Positions 45,882 through 55,801 of a DNA stretch of 64,000 bases are shown one piece after another. Source of the DNA: Euonymus europaeus. Lineage: Eukaryota; Streptophyta; Magnoliopsida; Celastrales; Celastraceae. Position numbers and translations under genes: made by a program. Within the stretch, counting starts at the first letter, position 1; the number at the start of each line of letters is the position of its first letter. The DNA lies in contig OY756962.1 of the NCBI GenBank assembly GCA_963580455.1, forward strand, positions 25,805,001-25,869,000, read 5' to 3'. The notes beneath the pieces are model-generated. The model saw only the letters and a list, made by a program, of their open reading frames with translations. It did no database searches and was not told where the DNA came from.

Positions 45882-47147
45882 TTGTTTGATATAAGCTCAA
45901 GTTAGCCCAAGTGAAGTGAAGCATGACACTCTACACAAAGAAGAATTCAATTTGTTTTCATCCACTTAAGAGCTTACTTGCAATTCAATATCAAACTTTG
46001 TTCACTTATTATTTTTAGTATTTAAGTGAGATGAAGAGAGAAAAAGACTATCAAGTAAGAGAGAATTTGATAGGTGAATTTGTGAGATAAGTGTGTTAAT
46101 CTACTTCTTCTTTTTCACAATTCTAGCACACTTTCTTCTTAGAATTTGTGATATGAATTGTGAGTTATATTAAGGTGTGTGTAACTAAATATTTATTAGT
46201 TAGGGCTTAATCTTGAAGCCCTAGACATGTTTTTAATACTATTAGCAGTGTGTATTTTCAATTTCTACAAGTTTGGTGATTTTGGTTTCTCCATGTTATG
46301 TGAATTTTGATACTCTGTTTTTTTGAGTAGCTAATTTAGGGACACGTATTGAGATTATTCAGTTGTAGAATATAAGTCAATTGTCATATTGATTATGTTT
46401 TTATTTGCAACACATAATTTGGTTAAGAATGAATTATGAGAAATCAATTCAGGAATGTCTAATTGTAAATACCATGTATTAGAGTTCTTGTGGCATTCAT
46501 ATTCTCTTGATTCTTATTGAATTTTTGATTGTTAATTGAAGCAAATATCATGCTGAATTTCAATTAAGAGTACACGTATTGATGTAAATGTCATACATCT
46601 TACATGCACTTAAGAGAGAATCATACAACTTGAGTCAAATGTCATCATCTTGTTGTGAATGTTGTCACCATATACTTGTTAAGAAATTGTTAGTATATTA
46701 CCATTTATGGTTCGATTAATTGTTTAGTGGTGGATAGTGAGTTCTAATTCTATTGTTTTACTTAATCTTCATTCAAAACAATTTCTATCGTATTTTAGTT
46801 TCAAAGGTTTATTTGCCTTTTCATTTACTGCTTTATTTTATTTCTGTTATTAAATCAATTTCAAACTTAACCCCCGGTGTTGGTGTGTGTAAGTTTTTGT
46901 GATTTAGATTTTGTGTTGAGTAAGTAATTATTAGTTAGAAAATATTTGTTAAACAATTTGTAAGAAACAACTTCTGTGGGTTCGACCCCTTACTTACATA
47001 CTATATTATTTATATAATTTGTGCGTTTATAAGATTTTTGAGTTGAATTATCATCTAAATCTAGATTGTTAATTCAGAGAACACAATACACATATAGAAG
47101 TGTTTTCACCAAGTCAAATAATAAAGTTTTAACACTGATACACAACA
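45882..47147. mobile_element. Candidate solo LTR, about 1.27 kb
   Basis: AAATA occurs immediately before (45877-45881) and after (47148-47152) the segment, which starts TTGTTTGATATAAGC and ends GATACACAACA. Internal CTTCTGTGGGTTCGACCCC near 46972 resembles a string common near the end of plant Ty3-type LTRs. There is no coding capacity. The flanks are AT-rich, so the 5-bp match could be chance and the start lacks a clean TG. Confidence 0.4.
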
Positions 47148-47152
47148 AAATA

Positions 47153-48290
47153 ATTAGGCCAGGCAAAGATAAAAATACAGAGTTATGTTCCATAATAAGT
47201 CGTTACTTCACCTCTCACATGGCGCCGTAGATCATCTTCTCCACTAGCCCCTGTCTTAGTTTCACCGGCATATCTGACGTGTTATGATCTATCAAGGATT
47301 CCATCGTTCAAACTTAAGGATTGCAAAATAGTTTTTTCACCTGTAAGTCTACGCTAAATCTATCACATACAGGATTTTCAGAGCTTGTTAGGATCCGCCA
47401 GGATCTTTCAGGGCCGGGCCAAATGGCCAATGATCTTAAAACGGGTCCTACTAAATTAAAGAAACTCATAGACTTATAAATAACATGTTTTTTATATTTT
47501 ATTTTAATGATATAACATTTTTTCGTCGTTTTAGTGAAACACAATTTTGATTGGACTCAAACTGGGTTGTACAGATGACAACAATGGAATTCGGCCCATT
47601 AAACAAAGTTCGCTCGTGCCCACAAACATGATATTATTAAAATTTAAAAGGGTGGAGTTAATTCCAGTCAAAAATCCAAAAAATATATTCTCTAACCCTC
47701 CCTGGTTGCCAAAACCATTGTCCACTTCCACTATTTCCTCCCACGGTCCCACCATGCTCTATTTTTTCCCTCACTCACTCACTCACTCACTCCCTCTTTT
47801 CCGCTGCTACCTTGATGAGAGAACCCCATGGACTCTTTCATTAATTACCCCGCTTTCTTTGCCTACCTTGGATACCTCCTTGCCTCTCCCTGCCAGTACC
47901 AGACCAGGCCATCTGCAATCAAAGGACGGTGATGGAGGGAAATTTCTTCCAACAGTGCAACGCACACAACAGCCCGCAGATTGTAGTGGTTGAATAAGGG
48001 AATGGAAGCAAGCTTTTGTCATCTTGTGCATCTTTTTTTGGTCACATCTCCATGTGAATTTGAAAAAGACCCACCACCAGTAAATGTTGGATGGCTAGTT
48101 CACTGCCATATTTATACGTTACTTTGTTATACGTAGGTGGGATCGAAAAAGTATCTTATCTTAAAATTATCTTGGTTTTATGTCGGCAGCATAGAAAATA
48201 CGTTTCTCTACCTCCTTTATCGATCGTTTACTCCATCAAAGCAATCCACAGCTGTTGCTCATCCACAGCTTCCCCGTAAAACCAAATTCC
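47153..48290. other. Spacer before TSPO
   Basis: No coding gene seen. Contains a (TCAC)n run near 47770-47792. Frames at 47547-47993 and elsewhere have no family similarity. The final part is the distal promoter of TSPO. Confidence 0.45.
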
Positions 48291-48292
48291 CA

Positions 48293-48338
48293 CACGTGTT
48301 ATCCACTACACTCCTCACTATCTCCTCCATCCACGTGT
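48293..48338 (+). promoter_or_regulatory. Two ABRE/G-box elements upstream of TSPO
   Basis: CACGTGT occurs at about 48293 and again within CCACGTGTCC at 48331-48340. Both match the ABA-response core (ACGTGT) with the G-box CACGTG. Two copies about 38 bp apart, some 140-180 bp before the ATG, fit the known induction of plant TSPO by abscisic acid and drought. Use of these sites is inferred. Confidence 0.55.
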
Positions 48339-48389
48339 CCTCACTTTCCGACCGCTAAAAATATCTCGCGCGAACAGCACGCCCTCCTC

Positions 48390-48396
48390 TATAAAA
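48390..48396 (+). promoter_or_regulatory. TATA box of TSPO gene
   Basis: TATAAAA 80 bp before the start codon at 48476 and about 50 bp after the second ABRE. Confidence 0.6.
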
Positions 48397-48475
48397 TTCT
48401 CCACCTGAATTTCCTCGCTTCCCACAAAAACTCTGCTCTTCCTCCATCAAATCGGAAAATCTAGAAAAACACATA

Positions 48476-49066
48476 ATGGATTCCCAAAATCTGAAACAAC
48501 GCAGCAGAGACGCTCCAGACGTGACCACCATGCACGACGAAGACGACAAAACCAAAAGTAGTAGCAGATCGAGGCGCGACCAGAGAATGGCCACAGCCAA
48601 GCGCGGTCTCAGGTCCCTAGCCGTAGCAGTGTTGATTCCTATCTCAATCACTTTCTTTGACATCTATTTCTCTGGCTTGAGTGTAATCTACGGTACTCCA
48701 GCGAAACCGATGTGGTTTCCACCGTTGTGGATAATGAAGTTAACGTACTTGGGCTCGAGTTTCTTGATGAGCCTGGCAGCTTGGCTTGTTTGGGCCGAAG
48801 GTGGGTTCCATAGGAACCCAGCTGCTCTGTCTCTATATCTAGCTCAGCTGGGGTTGAGTTTGGCTTGGTATCCTATCGTGTTTGGTATGGGATCACCTTG
48901 GTTGGGATTGATTGTGTGTTTGGGTATATTCGGGGCATTGGTAGGGTGTTCTAAAGCATTCAGAGAGTTTAATCCGATTACGGGCGATTTGGTTAAGCCT
49001 TGTTTGGCTTGGGCTGCTTTTTTGGCTGTTGTAGATGTCAAGCTTCTTTTTTCCCATAAGCATTGA
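48476..49066 (+). CDS. TSPO: TSPO: tryptophan-rich sensory protein / translocator protein
   Basis: 196 residues, no intron. The TspO/MBR family binds tetrapyrroles, and plant TSPO is stress-induced, sits in ER/Golgi membranes and is cleared by autophagy together with bound heme and aquaporins. The N-terminal 42 residues are the plant-specific hydrophilic extension (acidic then Arg/Ser-rich). The five-helix domain follows: LRSLAVAVLIPISITFF, MWFPPLW at 79-85 (the Trp/Pro signature after TM1), the LTYLGSSFLMSLAAWLVWAE helix, a YLAQLGLSLAWYPIVF helix, and two further helices ending in AAFLAVVDVKLLF. The ABRE pair and TATA box upstream fit known regulation. The gene converges on TOC159, the stop codons being 316 bp apart. 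That ATG18a lies in the same window is noted without claiming a link. Confidence 0.95.
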   Translation: MDSQNLKQRSRDAPDVTTMHDEDDKTKSSSRSRRDQRMATAKRGLRSLAVAVLIPISITFFDIYFSGLSVIYGTPAKPMWFPPLWIMKLTYLGSSFLMSLAAWLVWAEGGFHRNPAALSLYLAQLGLSLAWYPIVFGMGSPWLGLIVCLGIFGALVGCSKAFREFNPITGDLVKPCLAWAAFLAVVDVKLLFSHKH

Positions 49067-49382
49067 GTGCAAATATTTAATTACCTTTTGTTCATTGTTC
49101 ATAAATAATAACTAGTTGGACGATGTGTTATGTTTTCCGTATCTCTTTCCATCTTCTGTTTGAAACCTCCTTTCGAGCTAGTTGTGTTGAAAAGTCGAAT
49201 TCTGAGATATACTTGATTGATGATATCCAAAACTCGGACAAATGGTAGGGAGACGTGGACAAATGATAGGGAGACGTACACGAAGAAAATACAACATTAT
49301 TAAACAAAAAAACTACTCTTGAGATCCCAACCTAATTCCTGTATGATCTAAATGTAGCAGCCAACCAAAAATGAATCAGGGT
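49067..49382. other. Convergent 3' UTR spacer
   Basis: 316 bp shared by the 3' ends of TSPO (+) and TOC159 (-). A short direct repeat, GACAAATG(G/A)TAGGGAGACGT, occurs twice at about 49239 and 49257. No gene. Confidence 0.5.
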
Positions 49383-52300
49383 CTAATAGAAGGAGTAATT
49401 GTCACTGACCCCAGGATGAATGCTTTTATAAATCGCCATGGCAATTGGAAGAAGGCCCACGAGTGCTATCTGAAGCTGATCAGAGCTGCTTGTTCGAACA
49501 CTAATTTGTCCACTTAGCTTGTTGTTCAATCCTGCCTGAACAGCTATCTTTGAACTCCGTCCGACCGAAAACTGCGAGTGAAGGTTGGCTCCAATTGCCA
49601 AGTCCCCTCTCCCTTTCACTAAAGAAAAACCCAGAGCTGATTGGTCTTGTCCAATAGGGAAATCAGCTTCCCTGAGCCGCACTTCCAAATTCGCTCCATA
49701 AATTGCATCGCTTTGAGATCGAACAGTCCCGGTGCTACCGACCAACATCAGGCGCTTTCCAAGTGCAATCTGATCCTCGAGCTTAATTCCAGTAGCCACA
49801 TTTTCACCCAAAAATGTTACAGATACCCCAGCTGTGGTCTTGTTCTTTTTGAAATTTTTGAACTTGGTCTCGCCCCTAAGGATGTAGGCAAGTTGCCTCC
49901 CAACATTTTGGATGTCAAAGCCTGCCATGGTTGAACCATTCCCTCCATGCTTTGCCGAAATTGAAGAATCTAGGTGGATGTTAAATTCCTTCTTGTCTTT
50001 TTTCACTTGAACAGTAATAGCTCCGGGGAACTGAGTAGCAATGGCTAAACTATGTTCAACATTGACACCGTCATACCCACAGTCATGGTCCCAACCCTGG
50101 CTGTCCACAGCTGGAAAAGCACGAAACTGAGAAGCTTGCTCCAAGGACCGGTACCTAAAAGCGGGATTGTCACCATCAAAAGAAGGTGGAAGGACCCGAT
50201 CAGGTGATGGAACTGGCACTGTAGCCGGCCCTCTGTTTTCCGAATTGTCTTCATCGGTATAACCATATTCATCTGCAGGTGTCTTTCCTCTCTTCTTCAT
50301 TTCCCTCGTCTGTTTCAGCTGCTCTCTCCACTGCTTCTTCTGAAGAAGCTTCACCCGATAATCGTATTCCTCAAAGTATGCTTTCTTTTGCTCCCTGCTA
50401 AGTTTCGCAATTTGGGCTTTCCTCAAAGGCTTAAATGGGGGGAGTTGGTCGTACTCATCATCTTCTTCTTCTTCTTGATCAGAATCGGACAAATCAGCCA
50501 TGTCAATATCTGAATCAACATTATCAACCCCTTGATCAGTAGAGAGTCTGGGGTGCGCTCGAGACTGCAGCAACAAAGATAACAAGTATGGAAGGGGAGG
50601 TGGGCGGACTCGAAATCCAAAAAGCTTCCGCTGACGAAGAGGATCTTGAGGCTTTGACAAAGTACTTGCTTCATATAAAATCTTTGTGGAGTAACATAGC
50701 ATCAATAGCTGAGGCCTCCAAGCCTGCCCATTAGGGAGTACCTTTTGTCCATCTCTGTTTTTGCGGCAGGACAGGTGATTCTCAACAAGTTGAAGTTGTA
50801 CCCGATACATTAGACTAGGATTCATCAGACGCAAATCACTAAGAGCTTGCCTAATGGAATGCTGGACAACACGGGACCGTTGATCAACAAACACCTCATA
50901 ACTCAAAGGGGAACCAGATGGTCCATCAGGAGGAGCAGAAGCAGCATGGGTTAAAGCAACAACGGCATTTTGCCATATTGAAGAGCCAAGAGAAGCCGTG
51001 ATTGTTTTTATTAATGGTATATCATTAAGATCCCAAGTTTGGGCATCCAGCCTGTCTACATAGAGCACAATGTCAGGGGGGCATTTCTTTGTGAACTTCT
51101 TGATGACAGATAAGACTTTCCTGTTAGCACCTTGTTCTATTGCAGAAGATTTCAGGCCCGGCGTATCAATTACTCTGATATGAACTCCGTCCACTATTCC
51201 ACTAAGCTCTTTCACAGAAGTGGTTGCAGGTTCAAAAGCATGAATTAAGGCCTTCTCCTGACCAAAAATAGCATTTATTGTCGCACTCTTGCCCACCCCT
51301 GATTTCCCAAGAACCAGAATATTCAAGGAGAAATTCAGATCATCTTTTCCCTCCATTTCAACCTGCGTAGCTGTCTTTTTTGCAGTTTCAAGGCTAAATA
51401 GTTCACCAGTGTGTTGTACTGCAACAAACGCCAAATTGTTCAGAACCCGGGATACTATAGAATCTTCAGCAGAATGACCTAGCCTCTGAACAAGCCTCAA
51501 AAACTTTACTCTGATTTGCTGCAACTTCTCAAGCATCTTTTTATCTTCCTCATTTAAGTCAATCTCTGTGCTTCCCCCAGTTCTACGGCTAGCAGGAGCA
51601 AAAAAATTTGGACGGTTTGGCTGTGGGGCAGGTCTCATTGATCGAGTAGAGGATCCCAAACCAGCAGGACGCTCCACAGAAAAAAGCCTGGATCCATCTT
51701 GAGATGTTATAGTGATGCCGCCACCATCTGAGCTAGCCCCAGTTGCGGCTTTTAAGAGAGCTGCCAATGCAGCCGAATCGTATAACTCCTTCCCCTCCCC
51801 TTCGTCATCTGTGTCTACCTCTTCATCTGAATCCGTAATTATCTGACCATCAATTCTCTGCGAATGATCATGAGAACTCTCAGCACCAGAGTGAGAACCA
51901 CCAATAGATCCTCGTTCCAATTCCTCCAAGAACTGTTTGGCAACTTCGGAGCTACCATATACCAGACCTTCAGTCTCTTCATCAGTATCTGAGCCTCCAA
52001 TCTCGCCTTCCTCATCATGATGATACTTCCTTTCATCTTCAGCATATAGCACAACTCTGGTCTTTGAAACTGTATCCACCTCACTCGGCTTGGCTTCAAA
52101 ATCAACTTCTGGCTTAGCTTCTGCAACAAGTTTCTCATCATGGTTAATGAACTCCAAATTTCTGCTCTCATCGACCGATACTTCAACTTTTGCTGCAAGA
52201 TCCTTGCTTTCCATCACTGTATTATGAGCAACACCACCAACACACAAATTTTCATTTTGGCCCAAATCAATAGCATCAGCTTTCTCACCATCAGCCTCGA

Positions 52301-54014
52301 CATCCAAAGCTTCAACAACAGAGTCCCCTCCACTAGTGAATGTCATGCCATCTGCTCCAACCAACTTATCATAAGCTAACCCGTTTTCATCACACGCCTT
52401 CATATTTTCTTCACTGTCAGCTACTCCATTGCTTTCTTCATTAGTTTTCCCTGACGGTATAGATTCTTTGCAATCAAAATTTTCACTTTTGTTGGCCTCA
52501 ACAGCACCAACATTGTTGAAGAACCCTGCATTTTCATTTTGGCACAAATCAGTAACATCAGGTTTCTCACCATCAGCCCCGATTTCTGGAGCTCCAGCAC
52601 CAGTTATTGGTTCAACATTTTTGTTAAATTCTGCTCCAGATCCAACAAGTTCTTCAGTATCACAACTAATCTGATTATACTCATCTCCCAGACTCATACT
52701 TCTATCACCCTGTATTGCAGCACTGGATTCAAAATCGTAATGTCCCTTGACATCAACAACAACCGCCGCTCCTGAACCAACCAAATCAACATCCAAAGCT
52801 GAAACAACAGAGTCTCCTCCACAAATGAATTTCATGCCGTCTGCTTCAGCTAACTTATCACCAGCTAACCCATTTTCATCACAGGCCCTCATATTTTCTT
52901 CACCAACAGCTACTCCATTGATTTCTTCATTAGTTTTCCCGGACCGTATAGATTCGCTGCCATCAAAATTTTCACTTTTGTTCCCCTCGACAGCACCCCC
53001 ATCCTTCTTCAACTCGGTTCCTTCAACCATCATCTCCTCGAGCACCAATTCGAGATTATCATTCTCCCTCTCCCCCATTTCCACCAGAACCCCTTTATCT
53101 TCCCCTCCACTAGCAAATTCTCTTCCATCTGTTTCAACCAACACATCATCCACTGACTCATTTTTGTTGTCAACAATTACGTTTTCTTCCATAACTCCAT
53201 TACTCTCTTTATAAGTTTTCCCCGCAATAGCAGATTCTTCACCCACAAGGGCCTCAATTTTGTTCACTTCAACAGACCCCCCATCTTTCATCGCTTTCAC
53301 TCCTTCCACCAATCCATGGGGATTCTTATCCTCCACCTTTTTCATTTCCACAGTAACACCCTTCTCTTCACCACTAACGTCTCCTATCTCAGTCTTCATC
53401 ACAACTCCTTCATCCCTATCCATCTCTAGACCCTTACCAACATCAACCAGTTCTAAATTTTTCCAATCCCCCATTTTCGAATTTTCTACCACATCATTTT
53501 CATCATCGTCAAACGCCGGTATGTCTACAATGGGCGAAAAATCATTTGCCACCAACACCTCTGGAGAATCCACAAAAGGGTCATCAACATCGTCACCCTC
53601 GATGGGTATCTCTAGGGTTTCCTCATCCGGGTCTCCCATACCCGGCCTCTCCGAAGCCGTTTCAAAGTCTTCATCACTACTCACAAAACCACCATCGCTA
53701 CTGCTGCTGCTGCTGCTGCTACTACTTTTCCCATCAGCACTAGCTTTGTTATTGTCAGCATCCAGAGCATAATTTTCCAATGAACTATCAACTACAGAAT
53801 CATTAGACGGATGAAACAGAGAAGAACCTCTTGAATCCGAGAAATAATGCGATATGGCATCGGTTGCAGTTGCCTTGCCGTCCATGGATGTCCGAACTCT
53901 GGTTATAGAAAGGGAGGGGCGTTTGAGAATTCGAGAGTTTCGATAAGGTTTTATGAAGTTGGGTTTTTGAGGAGAGAAAAAGAAGGCGAGAGACACTGAT
54001 AGCTGATAAGGCAA
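49383..54014 (-). CDS. TOC159: Chloroplast preprotein import receptor TOC159
   Basis: One continuous frame of 1543 residues. TOC159 recognises transit peptides at the chloroplast outer envelope and is a GTPase that works with TOC33/34 and TOC75. The A domain (to about 780) is acidic, Ser/Glu/Asp-rich and internally repeated. The GTPase domain has G1 GKSGVGKS at 903-910, DTPG at 950-953 and a VLYVDRLDAQ stretch. The M domain (from about 1170) includes PAVDSQGWDHDCGYDGVN and MAGFDIQNVGRQLAY; it anchors the protein in the membrane. A poly-Ser run is coded by a CTG/CTA repeat (53700-53720). The start may be 54014 or 53885 (MDGKATAT); the extra 43 residues are not typical, so 53885 is at least as likely. 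QGWDHDCGYDGVNVE favours TOC159 over TOC120/132, though the acidic length is similar. Confidence 0.94.
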   Translation of the reverse strand: MPYQLSVSLAFFFSPQKPNFIKPYRNSRILKRPSLSITRVRTSMDGKATATDAISHYFSDSRGSSLFHPSNDSVVDSSLENYALDADNNKASADGKSSSSSSSSSSDGGFVSSDEDFETASERPGMGDPDEETLEIPIEGDDVDDPFVDSPEVLVANDFSPIVDIPAFDDDENDVVENSKMGDWKNLELVDVGKGLEMDRDEGVVMKTEIGDVSGEEKGVTVEMKKVEDKNPHGLVEGVKAMKDGGSVEVNKIEALVGEESAIAGKTYKESNGVMEENVIVDNKNESVDDVLVETDGREFASGGEDKGVLVEMGERENDNLELVLEEMMVEGTELKKDGGAVEGNKSENFDGSESIRSGKTNEEINGVAVGEENMRACDENGLAGDKLAEADGMKFICGGDSVVSALDVDLVGSGAAVVVDVKGHYDFESSAAIQGDRSMSLGDEYNQISCDTEELVGSGAEFNKNVEPITGAGAPEIGADGEKPDVTDLCQNENAGFFNNVGAVEANKSENFDCKESIPSGKTNEESNGVADSEENMKACDENGLAYDKLVGADGMTFTSGGDSVVEALDVEADGEKADAIDLGQNENLCVGGVAHNTVMESKDLAAKVEVSVDESRNLEFINHDEKLVAEAKPEVDFEAKPSEVDTVSKTRVVLYAEDERKYHHDEEGEIGGSDTDEETEGLVYGSSEVAKQFLEELERGSIGGSHSGAESSHDHSQRIDGQIITDSDEEVDTDDEGEGKELYDSAALAALLKAATGASSDGGGITITSQDGSRLFSVERPAGLGSSTRSMRPAPQPNRPNFFAPASRRTGGSTEIDLNEEDKKMLEKLQQIRVKFLRLVQRLGHSAEDSIVSRVLNNLAFVAVQHTGELFSLETAKKTATQVEMEGKDDLNFSLNILVLGKSGVGKSATINAIFGQEKALIHAFEPATTSVKELSGIVDGVHIRVIDTPGLKSSAIEQGANRKVLSVIKKFTKKCPPDIVLYVDRLDAQTWDLNDIPLIKTITASLGSSIWQNAVVALTHAASAPPDGPSGSPLSYEVFVDQRSRVVQHSIRQALSDLRLMNPSLMYRVQLQLVENHLSCRKNRDGQKVLPNGQAWRPQLLMLCYSTKILYEASTLSKPQDPLRQRKLFGFRVRPPPLPYLLSLLLQSRAHPRLSTDQGVDNVDSDIDMADLSDSDQEEEEDDEYDQLPPFKPLRKAQIAKLSREQKKAYFEEYDYRVKLLQKKQWREQLKQTREMKKRGKTPADEYGYTDEDNSENRGPATVPVPSPDRVLPPSFDGDNPAFRYRSLEQASQFRAFPAVDSQGWDHDCGYDGVNVEHSLAIATQFPGAITVQVKKDKKEFNIHLDSSISAKHGGNGSTMAGFDIQNVGRQLAYILRGETKFKNFKKNKTTAGVSVTFLGENVATGIKLEDQIALGKRLMLVGSTGTVRSQSDAIYGANLEVRLREADFPIGQDQSALGFSLVKGRGDLAIGANLHSQFSVGRSSKIAVQAGLNNKLSGQISVRTSSSDQLQIALVGLLPIAMAIYKSIHPGVSDNYSFY
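52300..52997 (-). repeat. Internal repeats in the TOC159 acidic domain
   Basis: Two blocks (52789-52997 and 52300-52508) with period 489 bp (163 codons) encode near-identical segments: GAVE(G/A)NKSENFD..ES, SGKTNEE(I/S)NGVA, EENM(R/K)ACDENGLA, GGDSVV.ALDV. Between and after them DGEK(P/A)D..DL.QNEN is also repeated. A third, older copy follows the same order nearer the N-terminus (VEVNKIEALVG, GKTYKESNGV). DNA similarity of the first two is high. Confidence 0.8.
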
Positions 54015-55801
54015 AGTGCAGCGGGCGAACTATTTGGATTGCTTGGAAATTTTGGACTATATTGGGAGAGTGATTTAAAAAATTGTACTGAAAGATATTT
54101 TAAAGTATATAGAGAGAAATTTAAAAAATTGTATTAAAAGATGTGTACAATAATAGAAGAAAGTGAAAAATTATATAAAAATATGAGAGTGATGTTGTTA
54201 AAACTTGATATTTGGAATATTGGTGAATAGAAAGTGAAAAAAATTATATTAAAATATATATTTTGTTGATATAATTATATTAAAATATATATTTTACTGA
54301 TGTGAATAAGTAAATGAAGTCCATCTATTTATAATAGAGATAGGACCAAGTACAAAATTTGAAAGCATTGGAGATGGGGTAAAAATCAGGGACTAGCGCG
54401 CTCGTGTGTTGAGGTTTTCGTTGTAAACAATGAAGAAAACATGAAATGACAGTAGTACCATCTTGCACAGTTTTTTCGGTTCCCAAAGAGAGCTTGGGCC
54501 AACAGTTGGGCTCAGCCACGTCATATTACTATATGGGCTATCATGGGCCTACCACCGAAGCCTTGGACAAAATTTTTTTGGGGAGTTTTATTTGTATCCA
54601 TCCGTTTTTCAACTATATCTCAGTATACATGCACCCAACATTAATCAAAAAATATTTGACTACACCTAAGTAATTAACAACTCATACATTTATAAAATAC
54701 ACTCCAAAAAAGAAAAAAATATAACCTAAACTCATGAAGTCCGACAGATATAAAAAAATGAAAGCTTATTGCAAACCCTTAAATTCACTATTGTGATAGA
54801 TAAATGATGATGAAAACATATCAGAAAATATAAGATGGGAAGGTGTGCGCAGCAATAACATGCTCAATCAACTATTTTTTACTCGTGTTGTCATGCTAGT
54901 GAGAGTGTGGGGATGACAAAATTATGCCCAACTCGAATAACAAATTCATTCGATCCATATTAAATCAAGTTTGGGCATAAGTTACATGTCAAAAATTCGG
55001 ATTCAAACACAAATATTTTGTTTGGTTTAAAATTGGATTAAGGTCTAAACAGAAAAATGTTATGCGCTTTAGTTATTGGAACCATAACCCGGATTGAATT
55101 GTTGTTCGATTTACTTATCCGAATTTAACCGAATCTGAGCAAAGATCAATTAAGCAAGTCATAAAATCCAAACCAATTTGAGTCCAGACATATAAATATC
55201 TCATAAACACCCTATGTTGCTTAACTCAAACTCAAATTTTTACCACTCCTAGACGAAGTGTGATAATCTTTTAACTTAAAAAGATAGAGGGTCAAACTTA
55301 AACTTAAGTTGACAAAAATTGGAATGTAATTAAAAGACGGTTTGGTGTAAATAAAGATAGTCATTTTTCTCCTAATTGTTTGATTGCACTTTAGGGATAA
55401 CTTAATTCAAGGATTTGTTTGGATTTGCGCGGTTTTGTCGTCTCCCATAGTTCCATATGCTCCCTCTTGTTCCCCATCTCAGATGCTTGGCTCCCGTTGT
55501 TGCTCAGCCTACCTATCCAGTATTGTCTCAAACTCTCCAAAAAAATCCTGAAAGTAATGGAAAAGTCGTTCTATCAGTGTTTCTTTCCTGAATTGCTTTT
55601 CCGGTTCAGTTTCAATAAATTTTCCTTACATTGTATTAATACGATAATCATTCCATAAAACTTCTCCATAGTATCTGTCATTAGATATTGTACAGGACTC
55701 GAGAAAAACAAGAATCATGGTACAATTTGATATTCAATATAAACAAAAACAAAGTGAAGAAAGCAGGACAAGAATTTTGCTTGCAAAGAAGGAAAAAGAG
55801 A
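54015..55801. other. Spacer between TOC159 and WDR89 genes
   Basis: TOC159 promoter side, then AT-rich repeat material. TTTAAAAAATTGTA(C/T)T occurs twice near 54074 and 54119, and ATTATATTAAAATATATATTTT twice at 54243 and 54274. A dispersed repeat copy spans 54959-55258. The frame at 55419-55658 has no family similarity. The stretch at 55660-55801 is the probable WDR89 3' UTR. Confidence 0.5.
54959..55258 (+). repeat. Dispersed repeat, copy B
   Basis: Same noncoding repeat as 31738-31985, in the same orientation; see shared blocks AAATCAAGTTTG, TTCGATTTACTTATC and ACATATAAATAT, and the ending CACTCCTA. Class unknown. Confidence 0.5.

Noticed and set aside
53260..53772. Plus-strand frames of 155-170 codons at 52747-53772
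   Set aside because: They are antisense to the TOC159 acidic domain; the Ser/Thr/Pro content only mirrors the Glu/Asp/Gly codons of the real gene.
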